NCBI RefSeq assembly: GCF_029626155.1
Contig: NZ_JARUBL010000001.1
Coordinates: 2,108,001-2,172,000, forward strand
Direction: 5' to 3'
Source of the DNA: Solwaraspora sp. WMMD1047
Lineage (GTDB): Bacteria > Actinomycetota > Actinomycetes > Mycobacteriales > Micromonosporaceae
DNA length: 64,000 nucleotides
Of this stretch, positions 8,447 to 16,566 are shown in pieces. The translations under genes and the position numbers were made by a program. The stretch's first letter is position 1. Each line of letters opens with the position of its first letter. Under the pieces are notes generated by a model that saw nothing but the letters and a program-made list of their open reading frames with translations, was not told where the DNA came from and searched no databases.

Positions 8447-9416
8447 GTACGACCTGGCGGAGGTTGCCCGGCAACGTCACCTGCTCGCCGACGACGTGCG
8501 GACCGTGCTGGCGCAGACGACGCCGGGGTGGGGCGCCGTGCTGGCCGGTCCGCCGCCCCGCAGCGTGCTCGTGGTGGGCAGCGGCGACTCGTGGGCCGCC
8601 GGGCACGCGGCGTCGATCGCGCTCGCCGACGCCGGGGTGCTGGTGCGGACCGAGACCCCGACCGCGGTGCTCAGCCGCCGGTCGGCCGAGTTCGCGGACG
8701 TCCGGCTCGCGGTGGTCGTCTCGGCGTCCGGGGGGAACGCGGCGGCGGTCGCCGTCGCGCAGCGGCTGCGCCGGCTCGGGCTGCCGGTCGTGGCGGTGAC
8801 GGGTGACCCGGCGAGTCCGTTGGCGCGGGCCGCCGAACACACCGTCGGGTGGCGGCTGGCCGGGCTGGCACCCTGCCCCGGTGTCCGGACCTACCAGGCC
8901 AGCCTGCTGACCCTGATGGCGCTGGTGCCGGGCCTGGCGGCGGACGGCGGGGCCGCGCTCGCCGCCACTGTCGAGCGGTCCTACGGGGCGCACGACGAGC
9001 TGGTGCGGGAGCTGCTGCCCGGCATCCTCGACCGGCGGGGGTCGGGCGTCCCGGTGTTCGCGGCGCTGGGCGCGCATCTCGGATCCGCCCGGTACGCGGC
9101 GGCGAAGGTGGTCGAGACCGCGGGGATTCCGGCGCGGGCCGAGGACCTGGAGGAGTGGTGGCATGTCGCGCGCTTCGCCGAGCCGCCGGGCAGCCCGCTG
9201 ATCGTGCTGGACCTCCCCGCCGGCGCCGCCGAGGCGGGCGCCGACCTGGTGGCCCGGGCGCGAGCGGGGGGTGGACGCACGGTCGTGACGCTGACCTCGG
9301 CCGGCGCGGCCGGCGTGCCGGAACCGTGGTGGCCGCTGTGGCACCTCGGGTTCGGCGTCGATCTGGGGTACGCCCTGGCGCGGCATCGCGGCGTGCGACC
9401 GTTCGCGGCCCGGTGA
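8439..9416 (+). CDS. SIS (sugar isomerase) domain protein
   Basis: A 325-residue protein with two phosphosugar-binding SIS modules. The first has VLVVGSGDSWAAG and VVVSASGGN (the Ser/Gly-rich phosphate loop) followed by a LPVVAVTGD strand. The second carries VETAGIPARAEDLEEWWH, the sequence-and-glutamate pattern seen in GlmS and AgaS-type isomerases. Expected role is isomerisation or deamination of an aminosugar phosphate. The ATG at 8439 overlaps the BtpA gene by 8 bp. In a small-molecule cluster it may shape an aminosugar-derived building block. Family is sure, substrate unknown. Confidence 0.8.
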   Translation: MAEYDLAEVARQRHLLADDVRTVLAQTTPGWGAVLAGPPPRSVLVVGSGDSWAAGHAASIALADAGVLVRTETPTAVLSRRSAEFADVRLAVVVSASGGNAAAVAVAQRLRRLGLPVVAVTGDPASPLARAAEHTVGWRLAGLAPCPGVRTYQASLLTLMALVPGLAADGGAALAATVERSYGAHDELVRELLPGILDRRGSGVPVFAALGAHLGSARYAAAKVVETAGIPARAEDLEEWWHVARFAEPPGSPLIVLDLPAGAAEAGADLVARARAGGGRTVVTLTSAGAAGVPEPWWPLWHLGFGVDLGYALARHRGVRPFAAR

Positions 9417-9487
9417 CGGCCGGAGCCGGCGGCCGGGTCTTGCTAATCTGCCGGGGTACCGGTCGCCTCGGGGGAGGAACGAGCACA

Positions 9488-9730
9488 GTGGCGGATGAAG
9501 CGGTCGAGTCGCAGGTTCGCGCGATCCTGTCCGAGGTCTCCCAGGGCCGCGAGGTACCCGACCGCGACGAGCCCCTCACCGACCTCGGCTTCGACTCACT
9601 CACCAAGGTGGAGGCGATCGCCCGGATCGAGCAGGGGTTCGGCATCCGGTTCGGCGAGGCCGACATCAGCGGTACGAACTTCAACACCCTCGGGACCATC
9701 GTCCAGCTGGTGCAGAGGCGCCTTCCTTGA
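9488..9730 (+). CDS. Acyl/peptidyl carrier protein
   Basis: An 80-residue stand-alone carrier protein. LTDLGFDSLTKVE contains the DSL signature, with Ser37 as the predicted 4'-phosphopantetheine site, and the four-helix spacing is normal. The start is GTG at 9488 after GGGGAGGAA. It overlaps the adjacent AMP ligase gene by 4 bp, so the ligase very probably loads this carrier. Whether it carries an amino acid or an acyl chain cannot be told from sequence. Confidence 0.9.
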   Translation: MADEAVESQVRAILSEVSQGREVPDRDEPLTDLGFDSLTKVEAIARIEQGFGIRFGEADISGTNFNTLGTIVQLVQRRLP

Positions 9731-11223
9731 CCGGGCCGGCGGCGCCCGGGCGGCCGCGAAATCTCGGCTCGGCGTTCGCGGCGCGGGCGGCGGCGACACC
9801 GGCGGCGCCGTACGTCAGCACGGTCGACGCGGACGGTGAGCTGGCGACCCTGACCTTCGGGCAGGCGTGGCTGGCGGGCCTGGACCTGGCCGCCCGGCTC
9901 GCGCACGCCCACGGGGTGCGGCCGGGGGGACTGGTCGCCATCGTCCCCACCAGCGGTCTGGCCAGCGTGCTGACGATGTGGGGAGGCATCCTGGCCGGCG
10001 CCGGGGTGCTTATGCTCGACCCGGCCTGGTCGCCGCGGCAGCGCACCGAGATCGCCGCGAGGTACGGCGCCGTGCTGATCGAGGGCGAGGTGTCGCCCGA
10101 CGGGCCGGCGGTGGTGAGCGGCCCACCCGCGGCGGTCTCCGCCGGGCAGACGGCGCTGGTCTTCAACACGTCCGGTTCGACGGGCATCCCGAAGGCGGTG
10201 GCGCTGTCCCACTCGGCGGTGCTCGCGAACGCCCACTCGTTCCGGTCGCACCACGGACTCGATTCCGGCACCAGGATCCTGACGCCGCTCCCGCTGCACC
10301 ACTCGAACGCCGTCAACACCTGCCTGATCAGCCCGCTGGTGTCGGGTGGGCACTCGGTGCTCGTCCCGCCGTCGTCCCTGCTCGACCTGCCGCGGTGGAT
10401 CGCCCGGGTGGAGCCGACCATCATCAGCGCGGTGCCGAGCGTCCTCGACGCGCTGCTCACGATCTGGCGTGGCGGTGCGCTGCCGGCATCGGTGCGCTAC
10501 GCCCTGTCGGCGGCGGCGCCGCTGTCCCGGGCCACCGCCGAGGGCCTGTTCGACCGGCTGGACCTGCGGGTGGTGCAGGCGTACGGGCTGAGCGAGACGG
10601 TCAACTTCAGCACCACCATGCCGGTCGGGCTGGAGCCGGGGCGGTACCGCGCCCTGATGCTCGACCTGCCGGTCCCCAGTGTCGGCCTCGCCATCCCCGA
10701 CGTCACGCTGACGGTCTGTGACCCGGACGGATCGCCCGTCGCGCCAGGGCAGGTGGGCGAGGTGCGGATCTCCGGCCCGGCCCTGATGTCGGGGTACCTC
10801 GACAGCCCGGAAGCGACGGCGGCCGTGCTTCGCGACGGTGTCTTCCGGACCGGGGATCTGGGCTACCTGCGGGACGAGCCCGGCGTCGGGGCGCTGCTGT
10901 ATCTGACCGGGCGGCTCAAGAACGTGGCGAAGGTGCGCGGCGAGCAGGTCTCCTGTGAAGAGGTGGAACACATCCTCCGGACCATGCCGGAGGTGGCCGA
11001 CGCGGGCTGTGTCATCGTTCCGGACGCCCGGGACGGCGAACGGCTGGTCGCCGGGGTGGTGTTCCGGGGCGACGGCGGTGCCGAGGCGGTCGCCGCCCAG
11101 CTGCGGGCCGGGTGGCCGGAGCGGATGATGCCCCGCCGGATCGTCACGGTGGACGCCGTGCCGCGCACCAGCACCGGAAAGCTGCGCCGCGACGAACTCC
11201 GCGCCGTCATCGACGGGTCCTGA
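9727..11223 (+). CDS. AMP-dependent synthetase/ligase (adenylation enzyme)
   Basis: A 498-residue ANL-superfamily enzyme with core motifs in order: TSGSTGIPKAVALSH (A3), AYGLSE (A5), RTGDLGYL (A7), GRLKNVAKVRGEQV (A8) and TSTGKLRRDEL (A10, catalytic Lys). It activates a carboxylate as acyl-AMP and most likely transfers it to the carrier protein encoded just upstream. The start is a TTG at 9727 that overlaps the carrier-gene stop by TTGA. TTG starts are rare, but no better start exists before the first conserved residues. The specificity pocket looks more like an acyl/aryl ligase than a standard NRPS A domain; this is a guess. Confidence 0.85.
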   Translation: MTGPAAPGRPRNLGSAFAARAAATPAAPYVSTVDADGELATLTFGQAWLAGLDLAARLAHAHGVRPGGLVAIVPTSGLASVLTMWGGILAGAGVLMLDPAWSPRQRTEIAARYGAVLIEGEVSPDGPAVVSGPPAAVSAGQTALVFNTSGSTGIPKAVALSHSAVLANAHSFRSHHGLDSGTRILTPLPLHHSNAVNTCLISPLVSGGHSVLVPPSSLLDLPRWIARVEPTIISAVPSVLDALLTIWRGGALPASVRYALSAAAPLSRATAEGLFDRLDLRVVQAYGLSETVNFSTTMPVGLEPGRYRALMLDLPVPSVGLAIPDVTLTVCDPDGSPVAPGQVGEVRISGPALMSGYLDSPEATAAVLRDGVFRTGDLGYLRDEPGVGALLYLTGRLKNVAKVRGEQVSCEEVEHILRTMPEVADAGCVIVPDARDGERLVAGVVFRGDGGAEAVAAQLRAGWPERMMPRRIVTVDAVPRTSTGKLRRDELRAVIDGS

Positions 11224-11265
11224 GTGCACCCGCACCGGCCGGGGCGCGGCGGTGCGGCTCGGGGG

Positions 11266-11757
11266 TTACAGGGCTCGGCTGAGCAGGATCGCGCTGGTCG
11301 GCGGCCGCCCGATCTCGGGTCCGTAGCGGTGGAAGCCGAGCGCGTGGAGAACCCGCACCGCACCCTCGTCGCGCGGATTCGTCTCGCAGCGCATAGCGGT
11401 GCCGCCGTCGGACTGCGCGATCTCGAGCGCCTTCCTGATGGTGCGCATGGAGAGCAGGCTGCCCGTGCCGTGCCGGTCCGGCGCGACGGCGAGCCGGCGC
11501 ATGTAGCGGGGGGAGTCGGTGGCGGGAAAGTGCGCGAGCAGGGCGGCGTCACCGCTCCACTCGGTCGACACGGTGATCATGGCGACGTCCTGGTCGTCCT
11601 CCCGGAGGACCCAGACCCAGCCGGCCGCGACGGCCCGCTCGGTGCTGCGCATCGACCGTTTCGGCGGGTCCGTCGAGTCGCCGGCGCTCGCGCGGTCGGA
11701 CGCCTCCAGCAGCCGGTGCACGCGGGTCGGGTCGGACGCCTGGTACCACTGGCCCAT
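11266..11757 (-). CDS. GNAT-family N-acetyltransferase
   Basis: A 163-residue single-domain GNAT. The acetyl-CoA loop is RRLAVAPDRHGTGSL (usual pattern Q/RxxGxG/A), followed by the helix carrying CETNPRDEGAVRVLHALGF, which is typical of the fold. It is convergent to the AMP ligase gene (42 bp apart) and divergent from the LLM oxidoreductase gene, so it might modify the cluster product or protect the host, but could equally be an unrelated neighbour. The GCN5 fold is clear; the acceptor substrate is not. Confidence 0.75.
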   Translation of the reverse strand: MGQWYQASDPTRVHRLLEASDRASAGDSTDPPKRSMRSTERAVAAGWVWVLREDDQDVAMITVSTEWSGDAALLAHFPATDSPRYMRRLAVAPDRHGTGSLLSMRTIRKALEIAQSDGGTAMRCETNPRDEGAVRVLHALGFHRYGPEIGRPPTSAILLSRAL

Positions 11758-11858
11758 GGGCGGAGTCTAGGAGCCGCTCGCGCCGGCACACCGGCCGGCC
11801 TCGCGGCGGGCGGGTCCGGTACCGTCCCGGTGGCATCCGTTGGGGGAGGACATCGATC

Positions 11859-12821
11859 GTGAGCGCCTATCCGGTCCGAGTGGGCGTCCATTCCGGACAA
11901 CAGTACGCCACGTTCGGCGCGATCCAGTCCCTCTGGGAGACCGTCGAGGACGCGGGCTTGGACTGGGTGTCGCTCTTCGACCACTACCGGCCGGTCCTGG
12001 GCGACGTGGACGACCCCTGCCTGGACGGCCTGACCACGCTGGCCGCGCTGGCCGCCCACACGCGCCGGGTCCGGTGCGCCCTCATGGTGGCGGCGCCGGC
12101 CTGGCGGCACCCCGCGCTGCTCGCGTACTCCATCGCCACCATCGACCAGATCTCGAACGGACGCGCCGAGCTGGGCCTCGGTGCCGGCGGCGGGGACCGC
12201 GGCTACCAGCAGTTCGGCATCGACCGGCCGCCCGCCGGTGAGCGGCACGACATTCTCGACGAGTACTGCGCGGTGGTGACCGGCCTGCTGCGTGAGCCGT
12301 CGTTCTCCTTTTCCGGACGCTATTACCGGCTGCGGGACGCGCACGTGAGCCCCCGGCCGGCGCGGCCCGTGCCCCTGACCATCGGCGCCACCGGCGAGCG
12401 CCGGGGGCTGCGCGCGGTGGCCCGGTGGGCGGACACCTGGAACACCATCGTGCTCCCGGAACCGGTCTATGCTCGCAAGCGCGACGTGCTTGACCGTTGG
12501 TGCGTCGCGCGGGAGCGTGATCCGGCCGCGATCCGTCGCTCGATGACGTTCCGCACGGTGCTCTCGTCGGCACCGTCGCGGACCCGGACGCGTCGGGACG
12601 CCTACCGCGCGGCTCTCGGCCCGGAGCACCCTGACCTGGCCGAGCAGCTTGACGCGGACAGCCCTGCGCACCTGCTCGACGTGCTCGGACGCTACCGGGC
12701 GCTCGGCGTCACCGACTTCCTCCTCGCCCTGCGCCCCCCGCTGGACCTGGAGACGTTGGAGGTCTTCGCCACCGAGGTCGTCCCCGCCCTGCGGGCTCAG
12801 CCGGCGGTGCGGAACTCGTAG
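11859..12821 (+). CDS. LLM-class (probably F420-dependent) oxidoreductase
   Basis: A 320-residue luciferase-like TIM-barrel protein. Visible landmarks are GLDWVSLFDHYRP, ALMVAAPAWRHPALLAYSIATID and RAELGLGAGGGDR, the standard cofactor-binding strand set of F420/FMN-dependent oxidoreductases. The GTG at 11859 follows GGGGGAGGACA. Its last 25 bp overlap the end of the convergent mutarotase-like gene. Cofactor F420 is inferred from the actinobacterial subfamily rather than seen. It may be a redox step of the neighbouring cluster or an unlinked housekeeping reductase. Confidence 0.75.
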   Translation: MSAYPVRVGVHSGQQYATFGAIQSLWETVEDAGLDWVSLFDHYRPVLGDVDDPCLDGLTTLAALAAHTRRVRCALMVAAPAWRHPALLAYSIATIDQISNGRAELGLGAGGGDRGYQQFGIDRPPAGERHDILDEYCAVVTGLLREPSFSFSGRYYRLRDAHVSPRPARPVPLTIGATGERRGLRAVARWADTWNTIVLPEPVYARKRDVLDRWCVARERDPAAIRRSMTFRTVLSSAPSRTRTRRDAYRAALGPEHPDLAEQLDADSPAHLLDVLGRYRALGVTDFLLALRPPLDLETLEVFATEVVPALRAQPAVRNS

Positions 12822-13798
12822 CCGACCCGGTGCCGGTAGGTCCCACCCGGGTCGAGGCGGGCGGACGGGAAGTCCGGCCGGTTCGGTGCGTCCGGCCAGG
12901 CGCTGGTCTGCAGACACAACCCGGCCCGCCGGCGCCCGGGATAGCCGTCGGCCGAATACACCCCCAGGCCGGACTGATCCGTGAACACCCGCATCGACCG
13001 TCCGCTCGCCTCGTCGGCCAGCTCAGCGGCCCAGTCCGGGCCGTCGAGCACGAAGAAGTTGTCGATCCGCTGGCCGGCGATCGGCCGTGGCCGGCGGAAG
13101 TCGAGCGGCGAGCCGGTGATGTCCCGTGGTGGGCCGGCCACCGGGATGGCCTCGTCGTCGAACATGACCGACCGGGACGAGTTGAGCCGCAGCACCTGCC
13201 GGTCGATGGTGCCGCCCGCGGCGAGGTTCCAGAACGCGTGGTTGGTGAAGCCGACGACGGTGCTGGCCGTGGTGGTTGCCCCGAAGTCGATCGTCAACCG
13301 GCGCTCGGGGCTCAGCCGGTAGACCGTCCAGCCGGTGAGCTCGCCGGGGTAGCCCTGGTCGCCGTCCGGGCTGATCAGCCGCATCCGGACGACCAGGTCG
13401 TCGCCGTCGCGGCCGGCTTCGGCCGTCCAGACCCGGCGGTCGAAACCGTCGGGGCCGCCGTGCAGATGATGCCGGCCGTCGTTGCGGTCCAACTGGTGGG
13501 TGACCCCGTCGAGCGTGAGTCGCCCGTCGGCGACGCACCGGCAGTATCTGCCCATGGTGCAGCCGAGGTAGGCGTTCAGCGCGCGGTCCTCGTACTGTGC
13601 CAGCTCCCCGAGGCGCAGGACGACGTTCCCCGGCACCCCGGCGCGGTCGGGCACGAGAACCTCGACGAGCGTTGCTCCGTACGTCCAGACGGTGATGCCG
13701 AATCCGTCGTCGGTGGCGAGCGTGTACGCCTCGACCGCCGTGGCGGGTTGCCAACGGGAACCCGCCGTCCGGCCGATCGTCTCCCGGCGCAGCCTCAT
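12797..13798 (-). CDS. Aldose 1-epimerase (galactose mutarotase) family protein, catalytic Glu replaced
   Basis: A 333-residue beta-sandwich protein of the GalM family: NDGRHHLHGGPDGFDRRVW, TNHAFWNL (the catalytic-acid His region) and PDAPNRPDFPSARL near the end. In GalM the catalytic base is a Glu in the segment LExQxxPDxxN, about 36 residues from the C-terminus; here this segment reads LQTSAWPDAPN, with Gln298 at that place. The protein may therefore bind sugars without fast mutarotation, or catalyse another reaction. It lies 29 bp downstream of the LeuRS gene on the same strand, so the two are probably co-transcribed. Confidence 0.8.
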   Translation of the reverse strand: MRLRRETIGRTAGSRWQPATAVEAYTLATDDGFGITVWTYGATLVEVLVPDRAGVPGNVVLRLGELAQYEDRALNAYLGCTMGRYCRCVADGRLTLDGVTHQLDRNDGRHHLHGGPDGFDRRVWTAEAGRDGDDLVVRMRLISPDGDQGYPGELTGWTVYRLSPERRLTIDFGATTTASTVVGFTNHAFWNLAAGGTIDRQVLRLNSSRSVMFDDEAIPVAGPPRDITGSPLDFRRPRPIAGQRIDNFFVLDGPDWAAELADEASGRSMRVFTDQSGLGVYSADGYPGRRRAGLCLQTSAWPDAPNRPDFPSARLDPGGTYRHRVGYEFRTAG

Positions 13799-13827
13799 CA
13801 GCGAGCCTCGGTCAACCGCCGGTGTCC

Positions 13828-16311
13828 TCAGTCCTTGTCGGGCACGATGTTGACGAGCCGGGGAGCCCGCACAATGATCTTGCGAATCCCGGCGCCGTTC
13901 AACGCCCGCTCGACCGCCGGTGAGGCGAGGGCGAGTTCGCGGAGCGTCTCCTCGGTGGCGTCCACCGCCACGTCGAACCGGTCCCGCAACTTGCCCGCCA
14001 CCTGGACGATGCAGGTCACGGTCTCTTCCACCAGCAGATCCGGGTCAACCGTCGGCCAGCCGGACTCGGACACCGAGGCGGGGTGGCCGAGCAGTTGCCA
14101 ACCCTCCTCGGCGGTGAAGGGCGCGATCACCGAGACGATGCGGACCAGCGCCTCGGCGCCCTCCCGGACCGCCGGGTCGGCCGCGCCGGCCCCCGAGTCG
14201 ATCGCCTTGCGCAGCAGCGACGTCAACTCCATCATGCGGGCCACCGCGACGTTCAGCCGCTTCTCCGTCATGAGCTTGGTGGTCTCGTCGACCAGGCGGT
14301 GCACCTGCTTGCGCAGTGCCGGGTCGCCCTTGGCGACGTCCGCGCCGATGGTGCCTGGATCGACGTCGCCGGCCAGCCGGGCGACCCGGGCCAGCCACTT
14401 CATCGAGCCCGAGGGCGACACGTCCGCCCAGTCGATGTCGTCCTCCGGCGGCCCGGCGAAGATCATTGTGGTACGCACCGCGTCGGGGCCGTACAGGGCG
14501 AGCTGTTCCTGCAGGTTCACCAGGTTGCCCAGGGTCTTGCTCATGGACCGGCCACCCATCAGCACCTGGCCCTGATTGGTGAGCCGGCGGAAGGGCTCCG
14601 TGAACGGCAGGTGGCCCATGTCGTGCAGCGCCTTGGTGAAGAAGCGGGCGTACATGAGGTGGCCCGTCGCGTGTTCCTTGCCGCCGATGTACTCGTCCAC
14701 CGGAAGCCAGCGCGCGATCCCGGCCGGGTCGAACGGGCCGTCGGCGTAGTGCGGGTTGGGGTAGCGCAGGAAGTACCAGGACGAGTCGACGAAGGTGTCC
14801 ATGGTGTCGGTGTCCCGCTGGGCGTCACCGCCGCAGCGCGGGCACGGCACGTTCAGCCACTCGGTGGCGGTGGCCAGCGGAGGCTCCCCGTTCGTCGGCC
14901 GCAGTGTGTAGCCCGACTCCGGGAGCAGCACCGGCAGCTCCTCGTCGGGCACCGGCACCTCGCCGCAGGACGGGCAGTGCACGACGGGGATGGGGGTGCC
15001 CCAATACCGCTGGCGGGAGAGCAGCCAGTCGCGGAGCCGGAAGGTGACCGCCTCCTCGCCCTTGCCGTCGGCGGACAGATCGGCGGTGATGGCCTGGATC
15101 GCCTCGGCTTTGGCCAGTCCGCTGTAACGGCCGGACGCCATGAGCACGCCGTCGCCGCTGGTCGCCACCCCGGTCTTCGCCGGGTCGTCCTCGCCGGTGT
15201 CGACCACGGCACGGATCGGCAGGTCGTGTGCCTTGGCGAAGTCCAGATCGCGTTGGTCGTGCGCCGGCACGGCCATGATCGCGCCGGTGCCGTACTCGGC
15301 CAGGACGTAGTCGGCCGCGTACACCGGCAGCCGCTCGCCGTTGACCGGGTTGATGACGTGGCGGCCCAGGAAGACCCCGGTCTTCGGCCGCTCCGTCGAC
15401 AGTCGGTCGATCTCGGAGGTAGCCGCCACCGCGCTGCGGTACTCCTCGAAGCTGGCCCGGTGCTCGTCGGTGACCAGCCGCTCCGCCAGCGCCGCGTCCG
15501 CCGCCACCACGAAGAACGTCGCTCCGAAGAGGGTGTCCGGTCGGGTGGTGAAGACCCGGACCGCCTCGTCGAGGCCCTCGACGGAGAAGTCGACGTACGC
15601 CCCGGTGGAGCGGCCGATCCAGTTGCGCTGCATCGCGAGAACGTCGTCCGGCCAGTTGCCCTCGAGCTTGTCCATGTCGTCGAGCAGGCGCTGCGCGTAG
15701 GCGGTGACCCGGAAGAACCACTGGGTCAGGTTGCGTCGCACCACCTCGGTGCCGCACCGCTCGCAGCGACCCTGCAGCACCTGCTCGTTGGCGAGGACCG
15801 TCTGGTCCTTCGGGCACCAGTTGACCGGTGCGGCCTTGCGGTAGGCGAGCCCCTTCTCCAGGAACCGCAGGAAGATCCACTGGTTCCACCGGTAGTACTC
15901 GGGGTCCGAGGTGTGCAGGCGGGTGCGCCAGTCGAAGGAGATCCCCAGCCGCCGGAACGACTCGGCCTGGGTCGCGATGTTCGCGTACGTCCAGTCGCGC
16001 GGATCGAGATCGCGCTTGAGGGCGGCGTTCTCGGCGGGCAGGCCGAACGAGTCCCAGCCGATCGGATTCAGCACATTGTCGCCGCGCATTCGCGCGAAAC
16101 GCGCGATGGCGTCCGAGATCGGATACACCTCGCCGTGACCCATGTGCAGGTCGCCGGAGGGATAGGGAAACATGGAGACGACATAGGTGCGCGGCTGCTC
16201 GGAGTCGATCTCCTCGGTCAGGCCGCGCGCCTCGTACGTTTGACGCTCCTGCCAGATGCGCATCCACTTCTCGGTCAGCGCATGCGGGCGGTACGTTTCC
16301 TGCTTGTCCAT
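13828..16311 (-). CDS. leuS: Leucyl-tRNA synthetase (probable second, non-housekeeping copy)
   Basis: An 827-residue class Ia synthetase that charges tRNA-Leu. HMGH (residues 56-59) is the HIGH motif and SMSKT (589-593) the KMSKS motif. The CP1 editing domain looks intact ([21 protein letters not shown]), as does [12 protein letters not shown]. Actinobacterial housekeeping LeuRS is usually about 950 residues and carries a FGHDSRRSF-type segment; this one is shorter and has [15 protein letters not shown], as in LeuRS of other phyla. It is therefore probably an additional copy. The ATG at 16311 has GAGG upstream. It is divergent from a ValRS-like gene, and a self-resistance role for the nearby biosynthetic cluster is plausible but inferred. 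Confidence 0.88.
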   Translation of the reverse strand: MDKQETYRPHALTEKWMRIWQERQTYEARGLTEEIDSEQPRTYVVSMFPYPSGDLHMGHGEVYPISDAIARFARMRGDNVLNPIGWDSFGLPAENAALKRDLDPRDWTYANIATQAESFRRLGISFDWRTRLHTSDPEYYRWNQWIFLRFLEKGLAYRKAAPVNWCPKDQTVLANEQVLQGRCERCGTEVVRRNLTQWFFRVTAYAQRLLDDMDKLEGNWPDDVLAMQRNWIGRSTGAYVDFSVEGLDEAVRVFTTRPDTLFGATFFVVAADAALAERLVTDEHRASFEEYRSAVAATSEIDRLSTERPKTGVFLGRHVINPVNGERLPVYAADYVLAEYGTGAIMAVPAHDQRDLDFAKAHDLPIRAVVDTGEDDPAKTGVATSGDGVLMASGRYSGLAKAEAIQAITADLSADGKGEEAVTFRLRDWLLSRQRYWGTPIPVVHCPSCGEVPVPDEELPVLLPESGYTLRPTNGEPPLATATEWLNVPCPRCGGDAQRDTDTMDTFVDSSWYFLRYPNPHYADGPFDPAGIARWLPVDEYIGGKEHATGHLMYARFFTKALHDMGHLPFTEPFRRLTNQGQVLMGGRSMSKTLGNLVNLQEQLALYGPDAVRTTMIFAGPPEDDIDWADVSPSGSMKWLARVARLAGDVDPGTIGADVAKGDPALRKQVHRLVDETTKLMTEKRLNVAVARMMELTSLLRKAIDSGAGAADPAVREGAEALVRIVSVIAPFTAEEGWQLLGHPASVSESGWPTVDPDLLVEETVTCIVQVAGKLRDRFDVAVDATEETLRELALASPAVERALNGAGIRKIIVRAPRLVNIVPDKD

Positions 16312-16566
16312 GTTTCGCCTCATCGGCCGCTGTTTGACAATGTGCGGATCCCGCAGCGATCTTGCGGGCCGCCGTTCAGGATACCCGTGTGACCGCGCGG
16401 GGATGGGACGCGGCCCCGGCCTCGGCGGCGCCGGTGGAGCGGCCCGGCCGATCGCGACTATTGCGACAAACCGCCCACTCGGCGGCGTGCTCGCCGCCTT
16501 GCCCGGCGACTCGGCCCTCGCGTAGGGTCTGCGGCCGGACGCCGACCGACCACAGAGGTATCCCAG
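16312..16566. promoter_or_regulatory. Divergent promoter region of the LeuRS and ValRS-like genes
   Basis: A 255-bp interval between two outward-facing synthetase genes, so both promoters must lie here. I see a TTGACA at 16334-16339 on the plus strand without a good -10 box at the right distance, and a 6-bp hairpin CCCGCA/TGCGGG at 16350-16368 inside the presumed LeuRS leader. I looked for a T-box specifier or antiterminator and found none. Nothing else stands out. Confidence 0.35.

Noticed and set aside
16312-16566. T-box riboswitch upstream of the LeuRS or ValRS-like gene
   Set aside because: No conserved T-box sequence and no specifier or antiterminator structure are visible; only a small 6-bp hairpin.
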